In this document: one piece after another, positions 19,240 to 26,884 of the stretch
Layout: each line of letters starts with the position of its first letter
Numbering within the stretch: position 1 is the stretch's first letter
NCBI RefSeq assembly: GCF_022179285.1
Contig: NZ_BPQO01000030.1
Coordinates: 1-64,000 of the forward strand
Reading direction: 5' to 3'
Source of the DNA: Methylobacterium hispanicum
Lineage (GTDB): Bacteria > Pseudomonadota > Alphaproteobacteria > Rhizobiales > Beijerinckiaceae
DNA length: 64,000 nucleotides
Notes under the pieces: generated by a model
What the model saw: the letters and a program-made list of their open reading frames with translations, nothing else
The model's database searches: none
Told to the model about the DNA's origin: nothing
Program-made: the position numbers and the translations under genes

Positions 19240-19988
19240 GCGGCCCTCCCGGCGACGACCTCGCCCGCAGCGGCGCGCCGCTCCAGGGCGGCGAACGCCT
19301 CGGCGCTCACCGGCTCGAACCGCAGCGTGTCGCCGCTCTCGATCAGGAAGGCGGGCTCGCGCTCCGGCGCGAACAGGCGCTCGGGCGTGCGGCCGACGAC
19401 GTACCAGCCGGTCGGCATCGGCACCGTGCCGATGGCGGCCAGGCCGCCGCCGATCATCACCGCGCCGGGCGGGTGCGGCGGGCGCGGGCTCGGCCGGCGC
19501 GGCAGGGCCAGCGCCTCCGGCAGGCCGCCGAGATAGGCGAAGCCCGGCGCGAAGCCGTACATGTAGACCCGGTAGACGCCCTCCGCGTGCCGCGCCGCCG
19601 CGTCCGCCCCGGCCAGTCCCACGAGGGCCGCGGCCTCCTCGATGTCCTCGGCCAGCGCCGGATCGTAGCAGCAGGGGATGGTCCAGTGCCGCCCCCCGCC
19701 CCGCGCCGCCGCCCGCTCCGCCGCCCGCTCCGCGAGACGGCCCTCCACGGCCGCGACTAGGGCGGCCCGGGAGAGGGTCAGCGGGTCGTAGTGGATCATC
19801 AGCGAGCGGTAGGTCGGCACCGTCTCGGCGAGGCCGGGCGGCGGATCGGCGGCGAGCGCCGCGTCGAGGGCCAGCACCCGGTCGTTGGTCGCGGGATCGA
19901 CCGCCGCGCCGAACTCCACCACCAGCGCCGCCTCGCCCGCGTCGAGGAAGCGGGGCCGGATGGGCGGTTCGGGGTCGGGTGTGGTCAT
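19236..19988 (-). CDS. pxpB: 5-oxoprolinase subunit B (KipI / AHS1 family)
   Basis: A 250-residue AHS1-family protein. Motifs include LDAGEAALVVEFG at the N-terminus, TVPTYRSLMIHYDP, and the strongly conserved VYMYGFAPGFAYLGGLP followed by IGTVPMPTGWYVVGRTPERLF. It pairs with PxpC. ATG 19988 gives the usual family length; upstream ATGs add an unconserved basic stretch. It lies 102 bases downstream of sugE on the same strand, so cotranscription is possible. No biotin carboxylase or urea carboxylase gene is nearby. Confidence 0.85.
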   Translation of the reverse strand: MTTPDPEPPIRPRFLDAGEAALVVEFGAAVDPATNDRVLALDAALAADPPPGLAETVPTYRSLMIHYDPLTLSRAALVAAVEGRLAERAAERAAARGGGRHWTIPCCYDPALAEDIEEAAALVGLAGADAAARHAEGVYRVYMYGFAPGFAYLGGLPEALALPRRPSPRPPHPPGAVMIGGGLAAIGTVPMPTGWYVVGRTPERLFAPEREPAFLIESGDTLRFEPVSAEAFAALERRAAAGEVVAGRAA

Positions 19989-20090
19989 GGGCGCCTTCGC
20001 GGGGACATGTCCGGAACCGGCCACCCGGTTCCGGCCCACCATCCTGCCGCCTCCCGCGCCGGCCGTCATCGGCGGAGAGGGGGCCCCGGT

Positions 20091-20411
20091 TCAGTGCGCG
20101 CTCGACAGCTTCATCAGGACGAGCCCGGAGACGATCAGGGCCGCCGCGGCGAGGCGGAGGGCGCCGACCTCCTCGCCGAGCACGGTGATGCCGACGAGGA
20201 AGGCGCCGACGGCGCCGATCCCGGTCCAGATCGTGTAGGCGGTGCCCAGCGGCAGCGTCCGCAGGGCCAGCGCCAGCAGGCCGAAGCTGCCGGCCATCGT
20301 CACGGCCATGATCGCGGTCGGCCCGGGGCGCGTGAAGCCCGCCGACTGCTTCATCGCGTAGGCCCAGGCGACCTCGAGCAGGCCGGCGGCGGTGAGATAG
20401 ATCCAGGCCAT
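20091..20411 (-). CDS. sugE: SugE/Gdx guanidinium exporter (small multidrug resistance family)
   Basis: A 106-residue protein with four membrane helices. It follows the E. coli SugE/Gdx pattern: MAWIYLTAAGLLEVAWAYAMK with the essential Glu at residue 13, the family stretch GTAYTIWTGIGAVGA in helix 3, LGE, and a C-terminal LKLSS. This subgroup exports guanidinium rather than broad drugs. The ATG has AGGAGGG five bases upstream, and that Shine-Dalgarno lies in a hairpin overlapping an ACGG-loop hairpin (20415-20444), suggesting guanidine control. pxpB and pxpC follow. Confidence 0.9.
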   Translation of the reverse strand: MAWIYLTAAGLLEVAWAYAMKQSAGFTRPGPTAIMAVTMAGSFGLLALALRTLPLGTAYTIWTGIGAVGAFLVGITVLGEEVGALRLAAAALIVSGLVLMKLSSAH

Positions 20412-20414
20412 GTC

Positions 20415-20444
20415 GGCCCTCCTGAAAGGGCCGGGCCGTCCCGG
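20415..20444 (-). promoter_or_regulatory. Candidate half-type guanidine-II (mini-ykkC-like) leader of sugE
   Basis: Read on the minus strand, a 5-bp hairpin CCGGG-ACGG-CCCGG (20444 to 20431) has the ACGR tetraloop that defines guanidine-II riboswitch hairpins. It overlaps by two bases a second hairpin, GGCCCT/AGGGCC (20432 to 20415), that buries the sugE Shine-Dalgarno AGGAGG. Formation of the first would break the second and expose the ribosome site. Known guanidine-II switches have two ACGR hairpins; upstream I see only a non-matching ACGT-containing one near 20468-20481. Confidence 0.5.
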
Positions 20445-20649
20445 ACTTGTGCCCCGCGCGCGGGGGGAGGACGTGGCCTCGCCGGCCGGCGGGATAGGGC
20501 GAGGGCGCGGCGCGGTCAATCCGCGCCCGCGGGCGATCTCGGAGGCCGGGACGGCGGCCGCCGTGTCGCCCGCTCGCGGGGGGGCTGGCCCTCAACCCTG
20601 TTCGCCCGCCGCCTCGACGCGCGGATCCGATCCGCCCCCAGAAAAATTA

Positions 20650-20661
20650 CGTTATAACGTT
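20650..20661. promoter_or_regulatory. Perfect 12-base palindrome upstream of the cobalamin riboswitch
   Basis: ACGTTATAACGT is a perfect palindrome in an AT-rich patch between divergent sugE and the TonB-receptor operon. It contains TATAAC, which could be part of a -10 box, or it may be an operator. No matching -35 box is clear. Confidence 0.35.
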
Positions 20662-20681
20662 GCGCAATCGCATCCGCCGTG

Positions 20682-20701
20682 TTGACTGCGCCCGCAGTCA
20701 A
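20682..20701 (+). promoter_or_regulatory. 8-bp hairpin just before the cobalamin riboswitch
   Basis: TTGACTGC and GCAGTCAA pair perfectly around a GCCC loop, ending five bases before the riboswitch P1 strand at 20707. It could be an extra 5' stem of the leader RNA or an operator overlapping a TTGACT promoter element. Confidence 0.35.
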
Positions 20702-20704
20702 GGC

Positions 20705-20896
20705 GAAGGTCTTCCGGCCAAGGTTCCCGCGCGCTCCCGGCGCGCGGGCTAAGAGGGAATTCGGTCGGCTCCCCGGAGCGATGCCGAAGCTGCCCCCGCA
20801 ACTGTACGCGGCGAGCCCCTGCCGCCCATGGTCACTGGTGCGTCGCACCGGGAAGGCCAGGCCGGGGCGATGATCCGCGAGCCAGGAGACCTGCCT
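20705..20896 (+). promoter_or_regulatory. Cobalamin (B12) riboswitch
   Basis: The conserved blocks occur in order. P1 is AGGTCT at 20707-20712 pairing with AGACCT at 20887-20892. The junction has GGGAATTCGGT near 20755, GCCCCCGCAACTGTA near 20793, the B12-box part TCACTGG near 20830, GGGAAGGC near 20849, and the hallmark GAGCCAGGAGACCTGCC near 20879-20895. It lies directly upstream of the TonB receptor gene, so B12 should repress that operon. A GC-rich hairpin (CCCCCGGGCGGGG, near 20912) may be part of the expression platform. Confidence 0.93.
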
Positions 20897-21011
20897 TGCG
20901 CGTTGTCACGTCCCCCGGGCGGGGTGTCCCGGCGGAGCGCGTGCGCGGATGCGTACCCTCGGGACGCGCCCGCGCAGGCATCCGCTCGGCCGCCGACCGG
21001 CAACCTTGAGC

Positions 21012-23246
21012 ATGCCGGTGATCCGCCGTCCGAGCCCGAACGCCGACCTTGCCGCGAACCGTCCCGCGCCCGCCGCGCGGGGGCGGCGCGCACCGCGCCT
21101 CGCGCTCGCGGCCGCGCTCTCGGCCGGAGCACCGCTGCCGGAGGCCCGCGCGCAGGACAGCGTGACGCTGGGAGAGCTGTCGGTCGAGAGCGTCGGGCCC
21201 GAGGGCGTCGGCAACGGTGCGGCGCCCGGCACCACCACGGCGCGGGGCGCGATCGGCCTGATCGGGCCGACGCCCGGCTACCGGGCCGACCGCGCGGTGA
21301 GCGCGACGCGGACGGACACGCCCCAGCGCGAAGTGCCCCAGATCGTCACCGTGGCGCCGCGCGAGGTGATCACGGATCTGGCCGCCACCCGGGTCGACCG
21401 GGTGCTCAGCTACACGCCGGGCGTGGCGCAGCAGAACAATTTCGGCGGCCTCTCGGTGTTCAGCTACGCGATCCGCGGCGTCACCACCTCCGAACTCTAC
21501 AAGAACGGGTTCCCGATCAACCGCGGCACCCCGCCGCCGCCCGACACCCAGAACGTCGAGCGCATCGAGGTGCTGAAGGGCCCCGGCGGCGGCCTGTTCG
21601 GACGCAGCGACCCCGGCGGCCTCGTCAACATCATCACCAAGCAGCCGACGACCGAGCGCTTCGTCGAGATGGGCGGGCTCTGGGGCTCGTTCGAGCAGTT
21701 CCGCGGCACGGTCGATGCGGGCGGCGCGCTGAACGAGGACGGCACGCTGCTCTACCGCTTCAACCTCGCGGGCGGGCGCCAGGGGAGCTTTCGCGATTTC
21801 GTGGACGGCGACCGGCTCCTCGTCGCGCCCGTCATCAGCTGGCAGGTCACGCCCGACACCCGCGTGACCGTCGAGACCGAGTTCCTGCGCAACCGCATCG
21901 TGTTCGACCGCGGCGTCATCGCGATCAACCGCCAGCTCGGCCTGCTGCCGATCTCGCGCTTCCTCGGGGAGCCCGGCCAGAGCACCTACCAGTCGAACGA
22001 CACGATGCAGATCCGCATCGATCACCGCTTCGACGCCGACTGGCAGATGCGGCTCGCCACCCATTTCAACACCGGGTCGCTGGAGGGCGAATCCGCCGAG
22101 ATCAGGAGCATCGCCGCCGACAACCGCACGGTGGCGCGCGACCGCAACGTGCGCGACTACCGCTGGGACGTGGCGATCGGCCAGGCCGAACTCGTCGGGC
22201 GCTTCGACACGGCCGGCATCGGCCACACCCTGCTCCTCGGCTTCGAGCGCGAGAGCACGGACAGCCGCGTGCTGTATCTCCGCTCGAACTTTCGCACGAG
22301 CCCCTACAGCATCGACATCTACAACCCCGGCTACGGCCAGCCGCTGCCGCCGCTCACCATCCCGCGCAACAACCTGGAGCGGGTGACGAACACCGCCCTC
22401 TACGCCCAGGACCAGCTGAGCTTGAGCCCCGAGTGGAAGGCGCTCCTCGGCGTGCGCTTCGACTTCTTCGAGCAATCCTTCCTGGAGCGCATCCCGCGCT
22501 CGCTCACCGAGCAGTCGCGGGCGGCGGCCTCGCCGCGGGCGGGCCTCGTCTACCAGCCGATTCCGGAACTGGCGCTCTACACCAATGTCGGCACGAGCTT
22601 CCGGCCGAATATCGGCCCGGACGCCGCGGCGGTGGCGCGCTCCGGGCCCTTCGCGCCCGAGACCGGGCTCGGCTACGAGGTCGGCGCCAAGCTCGACCTG
22701 TTCGGCGGCGCGCTCGGGCTCACCGCGGCGGCCTTCCGGGTCGAGCGCCGGAACGTGCTGACGGCGGACCCCGCCAACAGCGGCTTCTCGCTGGCGGCCG
22801 GCGCGGTGCGCAGCCAGGGCTTCGAGCTGACCGCCGCCGGCCAGATCACCCCGGAGATCAAGATCCTGGCTGGCTACGTCTTCGCCGACGCGGTCGTGAC
22901 CGAGGACAACGTGCTCCCCGTGGGTGCGCCGCTCATCAACGTGCCGCGCCACTCCGGCAGCCTGCTCGCCGTGCACGAGGTGCAGGCCGGCCTCTGGAAG
23001 GGGTTCGGCATCGGCGGCGGCGTGCGCGGCGTCGGCGAGCGGGCGGGCGACGCCGCCAACGGCTTCAAGCTGCCGGCCTACATCGCGGTCGACGCGCTCG
23101 CCTACTGGCGCTACGAGAATTTCCGCTTCGCGCTCAACGTCGAGAACGTGTTCGACACCGAGTATTACGAAAGCTCGCTCAATGCCTTCCGGGTCTATCC
23201 GGGCGCGCCGCGCCGCTTCACCGGCACGATGACGGTGCGGTTCTGA
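21012..23246 (+). CDS. TonB-dependent outer-membrane receptor (siderophore-receptor type) under B12 control
   Basis: From ATG 21012 the product is 744 residues: signal peptide (cut near AQA/REARA-Q), a TonB-box-like segment (SVTLGELSVES), a plug domain (QREVPQIVTVAPREVI, then DRVLSYTPGV, then RIEVLKGPGGGLFGRSDPGG), a long beta-barrel, and the terminal Phe typical of barrel insertion. The plug resembles ferric-siderophore receptors more than BtuB. An upstream ATG (20949) would add 21 residues. The B12 riboswitch upstream implies uptake of a corrinoid, cobalt chelate or a compound replaced by B12. The stop overlaps the ABC gene start. Confidence 0.88.
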   Translation: MPVIRRPSPNADLAANRPAPAARGRRAPRLALAAALSAGAPLPEARAQDSVTLGELSVESVGPEGVGNGAAPGTTTARGAIGLIGPTPGYRADRAVSATRTDTPQREVPQIVTVAPREVITDLAATRVDRVLSYTPGVAQQNNFGGLSVFSYAIRGVTTSELYKNGFPINRGTPPPPDTQNVERIEVLKGPGGGLFGRSDPGGLVNIITKQPTTERFVEMGGLWGSFEQFRGTVDAGGALNEDGTLLYRFNLAGGRQGSFRDFVDGDRLLVAPVISWQVTPDTRVTVETEFLRNRIVFDRGVIAINRQLGLLPISRFLGEPGQSTYQSNDTMQIRIDHRFDADWQMRLATHFNTGSLEGESAEIRSIAADNRTVARDRNVRDYRWDVAIGQAELVGRFDTAGIGHTLLLGFERESTDSRVLYLRSNFRTSPYSIDIYNPGYGQPLPPLTIPRNNLERVTNTALYAQDQLSLSPEWKALLGVRFDFFEQSFLERIPRSLTEQSRAAASPRAGLVYQPIPELALYTNVGTSFRPNIGPDAAAVARSGPFAPETGLGYEVGAKLDLFGGALGLTAAAFRVERRNVLTADPANSGFSLAAGAVRSQGFELTAAGQITPEIKILAGYVFADAVVTEDNVLPVGAPLINVPRHSGSLLAVHEVQAGLWKGFGIGGGVRGVGERAGDAANGFKLPAYIAVDALAYWRYENFRFALNVENVFDTEYYESSLNAFRVYPGAPRRFTGTMTVRF

Positions 23247-23986
23247 TGGCGGAGGAGATGCCCGTCGATCGGACCGTCCTGGCGCTGCAGGGCGTCGTCA
23301 AGCGCTTCGGCCCGCGCACCGCGCTCGCGGGCCTCGATCTCAGCCTGCGCCCGGGCGAGGTCTTCGCGCTCCTCGGGCCGAACGGGGCCGGCAAGACCAC
23401 GACGATCAACCTGATCCTCGGCTTCCTGCGGGCGGATGCGGGCACGGTGCGGGTGCGGGGCGTCGATGCGGGGGCCGACCCGGTGGGCGCACGGGCGCAC
23501 GTCGCCTACATCCCCGAGCAGGTCGCGCTCTATCCCACGCTCTCGGGGCTGGAGAACCTGCGCTACATCGCGACGCTCGCCGGGCTCGACCTCCCGAAGA
23601 CGGAAGGCCGCGCGCTGCTGGCCGAGGCCGGCCTCGGCGCGGACGCCCACGACCGGCCGGCCGGCGCCTACTCGAAGGGCATGCGCCAGAAGGTCGGCAT
23701 CGCGATCGCGCTCGCCCGCCGGGCCGGGCTGCTGCTCCTCGACGAGCCGACCTCGGGCCTCGATCCGGGCGCCGCGGCCGAGTTCTCCGGCACGGTGCGG
23801 GCGGCGGCCGCGCGCGGCAGCGCCGTGCTGATGGCGACGCACGACCTCTACCGGGTGCGCGAGATGGCCGACCGGGTCGGCGTGCTCGGCGCCGGCCGCA
23901 TCGTCGAGGAGATCGACCCGAGGAGCCTCGACCACGTCGCGCTGGAGCGGCTCTACATCGAGCGGCTCGCGGGGAGCGCGGCGTGA
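23246..23986 (+). CDS. ABC transporter ATP-binding protein
   Basis: A 246-residue ATPase with Walker A GPNGAGKTTT (about residues 40-49), Q-loop in YIPEQVAL, a variant signature YSKGMRQK, Walker B LLLLDEPTSGLDPG and the switch His in MATHD. The DrrA/NosF-like pattern fits ABC-2-type exporters rather than BtuCD importers. Its ATG overlaps the receptor stop (TGATG) and its TGA overlaps the next GTG (GTGA). It therefore forms one transcription unit with the receptor and the two permeases. Confidence 0.92.
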   Translation: MAEEMPVDRTVLALQGVVKRFGPRTALAGLDLSLRPGEVFALLGPNGAGKTTTINLILGFLRADAGTVRVRGVDAGADPVGARAHVAYIPEQVALYPTLSGLENLRYIATLAGLDLPKTEGRALLAEAGLGADAHDRPAGAYSKGMRQKVGIAIALARRAGLLLLDEPTSGLDPGAAAEFSGTVRAAAARGSAVLMATHDLYRVREMADRVGVLGAGRIVEEIDPRSLDHVALERLYIERLAGSAA

Positions 23987-25377
23987 GGCGGGTCGCGGCC
24001 GAACTCGCCCTGACCTTGCGCGACGTGCGCCTGCGCTGGATCGGCGCCGTGCTCGTCCTGCTCCTCGCCGTCGCCGGGCTCGCCGCGTGGCGGGAGGCCG
24101 CCGCCTACGGCGCGGAGGTCGCGCGCATCACCGCCGCGGAGCGCGACCGCTGGCTCGGGCAGGACGCCAAGAACCCGCATTCCGCCGACCATTACGGCCT
24201 CTGGGTGTTCCGCCCCTCCGCGCCGCTCGCGGTGCTCGACCCCGGCACCGAGCCCTATACGGGCCGGATGGTGCGGGTGGAGGCGCACCTGTTCAACGAC
24301 GCCGTCTACCGCGCCGTGCAGGATGCGGGCCCTCTTGCCCGCGCCGGCCTCGGCAGCGTCGCCGACATCGTGCAGCTGGTGGTGCCGCTCGCCGCGATCC
24401 TCATGGGCTTCTCGGCCTTCGCGGCCGACCGGGAGCGCGGCACGCTCCGCCTCGCGCTCGGCAACGGCGTGCCGCCGGGCCGGCTCTTCGCCGGGCGCCT
24501 CGCCGCCCTCCTCGTGGCGCTGGCGCTCGTGGTCGGGCCGCCGCTGCTCGGGCTCGGGGCGCTCGCGGCCCTGAGCCTCGGCTCGGAGGGCTGGCAGGTC
24601 TGGCCGCGCCTCATCGCCTGGGTCGCGGCCCAGCTCGCCTATGCGGGCGCCTTCCTGCTCGTCGCCATGCTGGCCTCGCTGGTCGCCCGCACGGCGCGCG
24701 GCGCGCTCTCCGTCTCGCTCGCCGCCTGGGTGCTGCTCTGCGTCGCCGCCCCGCGGCTCGCGGGCGCGGGCGTCGAGCTGGTGCGGCCCGCCCTCCCCTA
24801 CCGCGCGGTGCGCGCCCGGATCGATGCCGGCTTCCGGGCGCATCGCACGGCGGAGGCGAACGACACACGCGTCCGCGAGGTGCTGGCCCGCTACGGCGCG
24901 AGCGATCCGGACGAGCTGCCGGTCGACCTGCGCGGCCTGATGATGTCCGAGAACGAGAGCCACAACTTCGCGGTCTACGACCGCGAGCTCGGCGCCTTCT
25001 TCGACAGCCTCGCCGCCCAGGAGCGGGCGGCGGCCTACGCGGGCCTCATCTCCCCGCGCGTCGCCCTGCAGGCCCTGTCGCAGACGCTGGCCGGCACCGA
25101 CTTCGCCGCGCACGCCCACTTCGTCTGGGCGGCGGAGCGCTACCGCCGCACCATCTCGGAGCGGATGAACGCCGAGATCCGCGACCACCCGCAGGGCGGC
25201 GGCCGGGTGCTCGTGGCCGGGCCGGAACTCTGGCAGGAGATCCCGCCCTTCGCGCACGCGCCGCTGCCCCTCGCCCGCGCGCTCGCCGACGCGCGCGTGC
25301 CGGCCCTGATCCTCGCCCTGTGGCTCGGGGCGCTCGCGGCGCTCGCCGTGCCGCTCGTCCGGAGGCTGAAGCCCTGA
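23983..25377 (+). CDS. ABC-2-type permease, DUF3526-like (first)
   Basis: A 464-residue membrane protein: one N-terminal helix (about residues 17-35), a large hydrophilic loop, a group of helices (about 120-265), a second soluble region and a final helix (about 440-460). This layout, with long loops, matches the poorly studied DUF3526/NosY-like permeases. The start is GTG overlapping the ATPase stop. Together with the next protein it likely makes a heterodimeric membrane part for the upstream ATPase. Substrate and direction are unknown. Confidence 0.8.
   Translation: MRRVAAELALTLRDVRLRWIGAVLVLLLAVAGLAAWREAAAYGAEVARITAAERDRWLGQDAKNPHSADHYGLWVFRPSAPLAVLDPGTEPYTGRMVRVEAHLFNDAVYRAVQDAGPLARAGLGSVADIVQLVVPLAAILMGFSAFAADRERGTLRLALGNGVPPGRLFAGRLAALLVALALVVGPPLLGLGALAALSLGSEGWQVWPRLIAWVAAQLAYAGAFLLVAMLASLVARTARGALSVSLAAWVLLCVAAPRLAGAGVELVRPALPYRAVRARIDAGFRAHRTAEANDTRVREVLARYGASDPDELPVDLRGLMMSENESHNFAVYDRELGAFFDSLAAQERAAAYAGLISPRVALQALSQTLAGTDFAAHAHFVWAAERYRRTISERMNAEIRDHPQGGGRVLVAGPELWQEIPPFAHAPLPLARALADARVPALILALWLGALAALAVPLVRRLKP
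25361..25365 (+). promoter_or_regulatory. Shine-Dalgarno deciding a CTG start
   Basis: GGAGG lies eight bases before the CTG at 25374, the ideal spacing, and inside the end of the preceding gene. No other start codon nearby has such a site. Confidence 0.6.
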
Positions 25378-26861
25378 GCGCCGCCCGCTTCTCCCGCCTC
25401 GTCGCCGCCGAGCTGCGCCTCGTCCTGCGCGAACGCCTGACCTGGGCGATCCTGGCGGCCCTCCTCGCGGCCCTCTGCCTCGCCGCCCGCACGGGCGCCG
25501 AGCGCGTCGAGACGGTGCGCGCCGCAATCGCGCAGGCGGAAGACGACGGCGCGCGCACCGTGCGCGAGGCCCGCGCGGCGCACGCGCGCTACGCCCGGCC
25601 GAGCCCGATCACCGTGAACTACTGGCAGGACCCCACCGACGCCTTCGGCTACATGACCTACTTCCTGGCCGCCCACGCGGTGAAGCCGCCGACGCCGCTC
25701 GCGCACCTCGCCGCCGGCCAGTCCGACGTGCAGCCCGCCTTGATGCGGATCAGCTTCGGCTTCAGCACGGTCTTCGACGATACCGCCTACGAGCTCGGCA
25801 GCGCCGCCCGGCTCCGGCTCGGCGCCTTCGACCTCGCCTTCGTGCTGGTCTACCTCGTGCCGCTCGCCGTGATCGCGCTCGCGGGCACGCGGCTGGCCGC
25901 GGAACAGGATACCGGGATCCTGAGGCTGATCGCGGCCCAGCCGGTCGGCCCGCGCCGGGTCGCCGCCGCGAAGTTCGGGGCCGTGGGGCTCGTCGCGCTC
26001 GCGGGCGTGCTCGGGGGGACAGGGCTGGCGCTGCTCGCGGCCGGCTGGGCCGGCCCGCTCGCGGGCTGGGGCGGCGTGCTGGCGCTCATCGCCGCATGTC
26101 TCGCCGCCTACACCCTGTTCTGGGTCGCGGCCTGCGCGCTCGCCGCAAGCCTCTGGCGCGGGGCGGTCGCGGCGCTCGCGATCCTCGTCCTCGCCTGGGC
26201 CGGCCTCACCGTCGCCCTGCCCACCGCGCTCGGCCTCGCGGTGGACCTGCTCGCGCCGCGCCCCTCCCGCATCGCGGCGATCGACACGAGCCGGCAGGCG
26301 CAGGCGGCGTTCTACGCGGGCGAGACCGGCACGCGGGTCGCGAGTGCGTGGCTCGCCGCACGCGCCCCCGAGGCCGCCGCTCGGCCGGGCCCATCCGAGA
26401 AGCCCGAGATCAAGCGGCTCGCCCGCGACGCCTTCTACGACGCGGCGCTCGGGCAGACCCGGGCGGCCCTCGGCGCGCATGCCCGCGCCCTGGCGGCCTG
26501 GAGCGGGCGCCTCGCCCTGCTCTCGCCCGCGAGCGCGCTGGCGCTGGCGCTGGAGAAAGCCGCGGGCACGGACGCCGCCCGGCACGCCGCCTTCCTGGCG
26601 GCGAGCACCGCGTATCGCCGCGACCTGCGCGCCTTCTTCGAGCCGCGCATCCTCGCCCAGGCGCTCGATCCGGTCCCGGTCTGCGCCGGCTGCCCGGCGC
26701 GGCTCGACTTCGACGCCTACGACGCCGTGCCGGCCTTCGCGCCAGCCCCGGCCCTGGCGGCGGCCCGGCACCAGGCCGGGCTCAGCCTCGCGGCGCTCGT
26801 CGCCATGGCACTCGCGCTGGCGGCGCTCGCCCATCGCCGGCTGCGCAGGTGGCCGGCCTGA
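25374..26861 (+). CDS. ABC-2-type permease, DUF3526-like (second), CTG start
   Basis: A 495-residue protein with the same layout as its neighbour: an N-terminal helix (about residues 22-42), a long loop, a helix cluster (about 150-290), a long soluble region and a last helix. The apparent start is CTG overlapping the previous stop (CTGA), with GGAGG eight bases upstream. The next in-frame GTG lies beyond the first helix. A GTG at 25320 would give a 58-base overlap but has no ribosome site. It completes a paired permease set. Confidence 0.78.
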   Translation: MSAARFSRLVAAELRLVLRERLTWAILAALLAALCLAARTGAERVETVRAAIAQAEDDGARTVREARAAHARYARPSPITVNYWQDPTDAFGYMTYFLAAHAVKPPTPLAHLAAGQSDVQPALMRISFGFSTVFDDTAYELGSAARLRLGAFDLAFVLVYLVPLAVIALAGTRLAAEQDTGILRLIAAQPVGPRRVAAAKFGAVGLVALAGVLGGTGLALLAAGWAGPLAGWGGVLALIAACLAAYTLFWVAACALAASLWRGAVAALAILVLAWAGLTVALPTALGLAVDLLAPRPSRIAAIDTSRQAQAAFYAGETGTRVASAWLAARAPEAAARPGPSEKPEIKRLARDAFYDAALGQTRAALGAHARALAAWSGRLALLSPASALALALEKAAGTDAARHAAFLAASTAYRRDLRAFFEPRILAQALDPVPVCAGCPARLDFDAYDAVPAFAPAPALAAARHQAGLSLAALVAMALALAALAHRRLRRWPA

Positions 26862-26884
26862 CCTCTCACGAGACGGTGACCCGG

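Noticed and set aside
18211..19988. Allophanate hydrolase subunits 1 and 2
   Set aside because: The AHS1/AHS2 proteins without a urea carboxylase or amidase domain are better named PxpB and PxpC.
21012..23246. Naming the TonB receptor btuB because of the riboswitch
   Set aside because: The plug and barrel resemble ferric-siderophore receptors; B12 control alone does not show the ligand.
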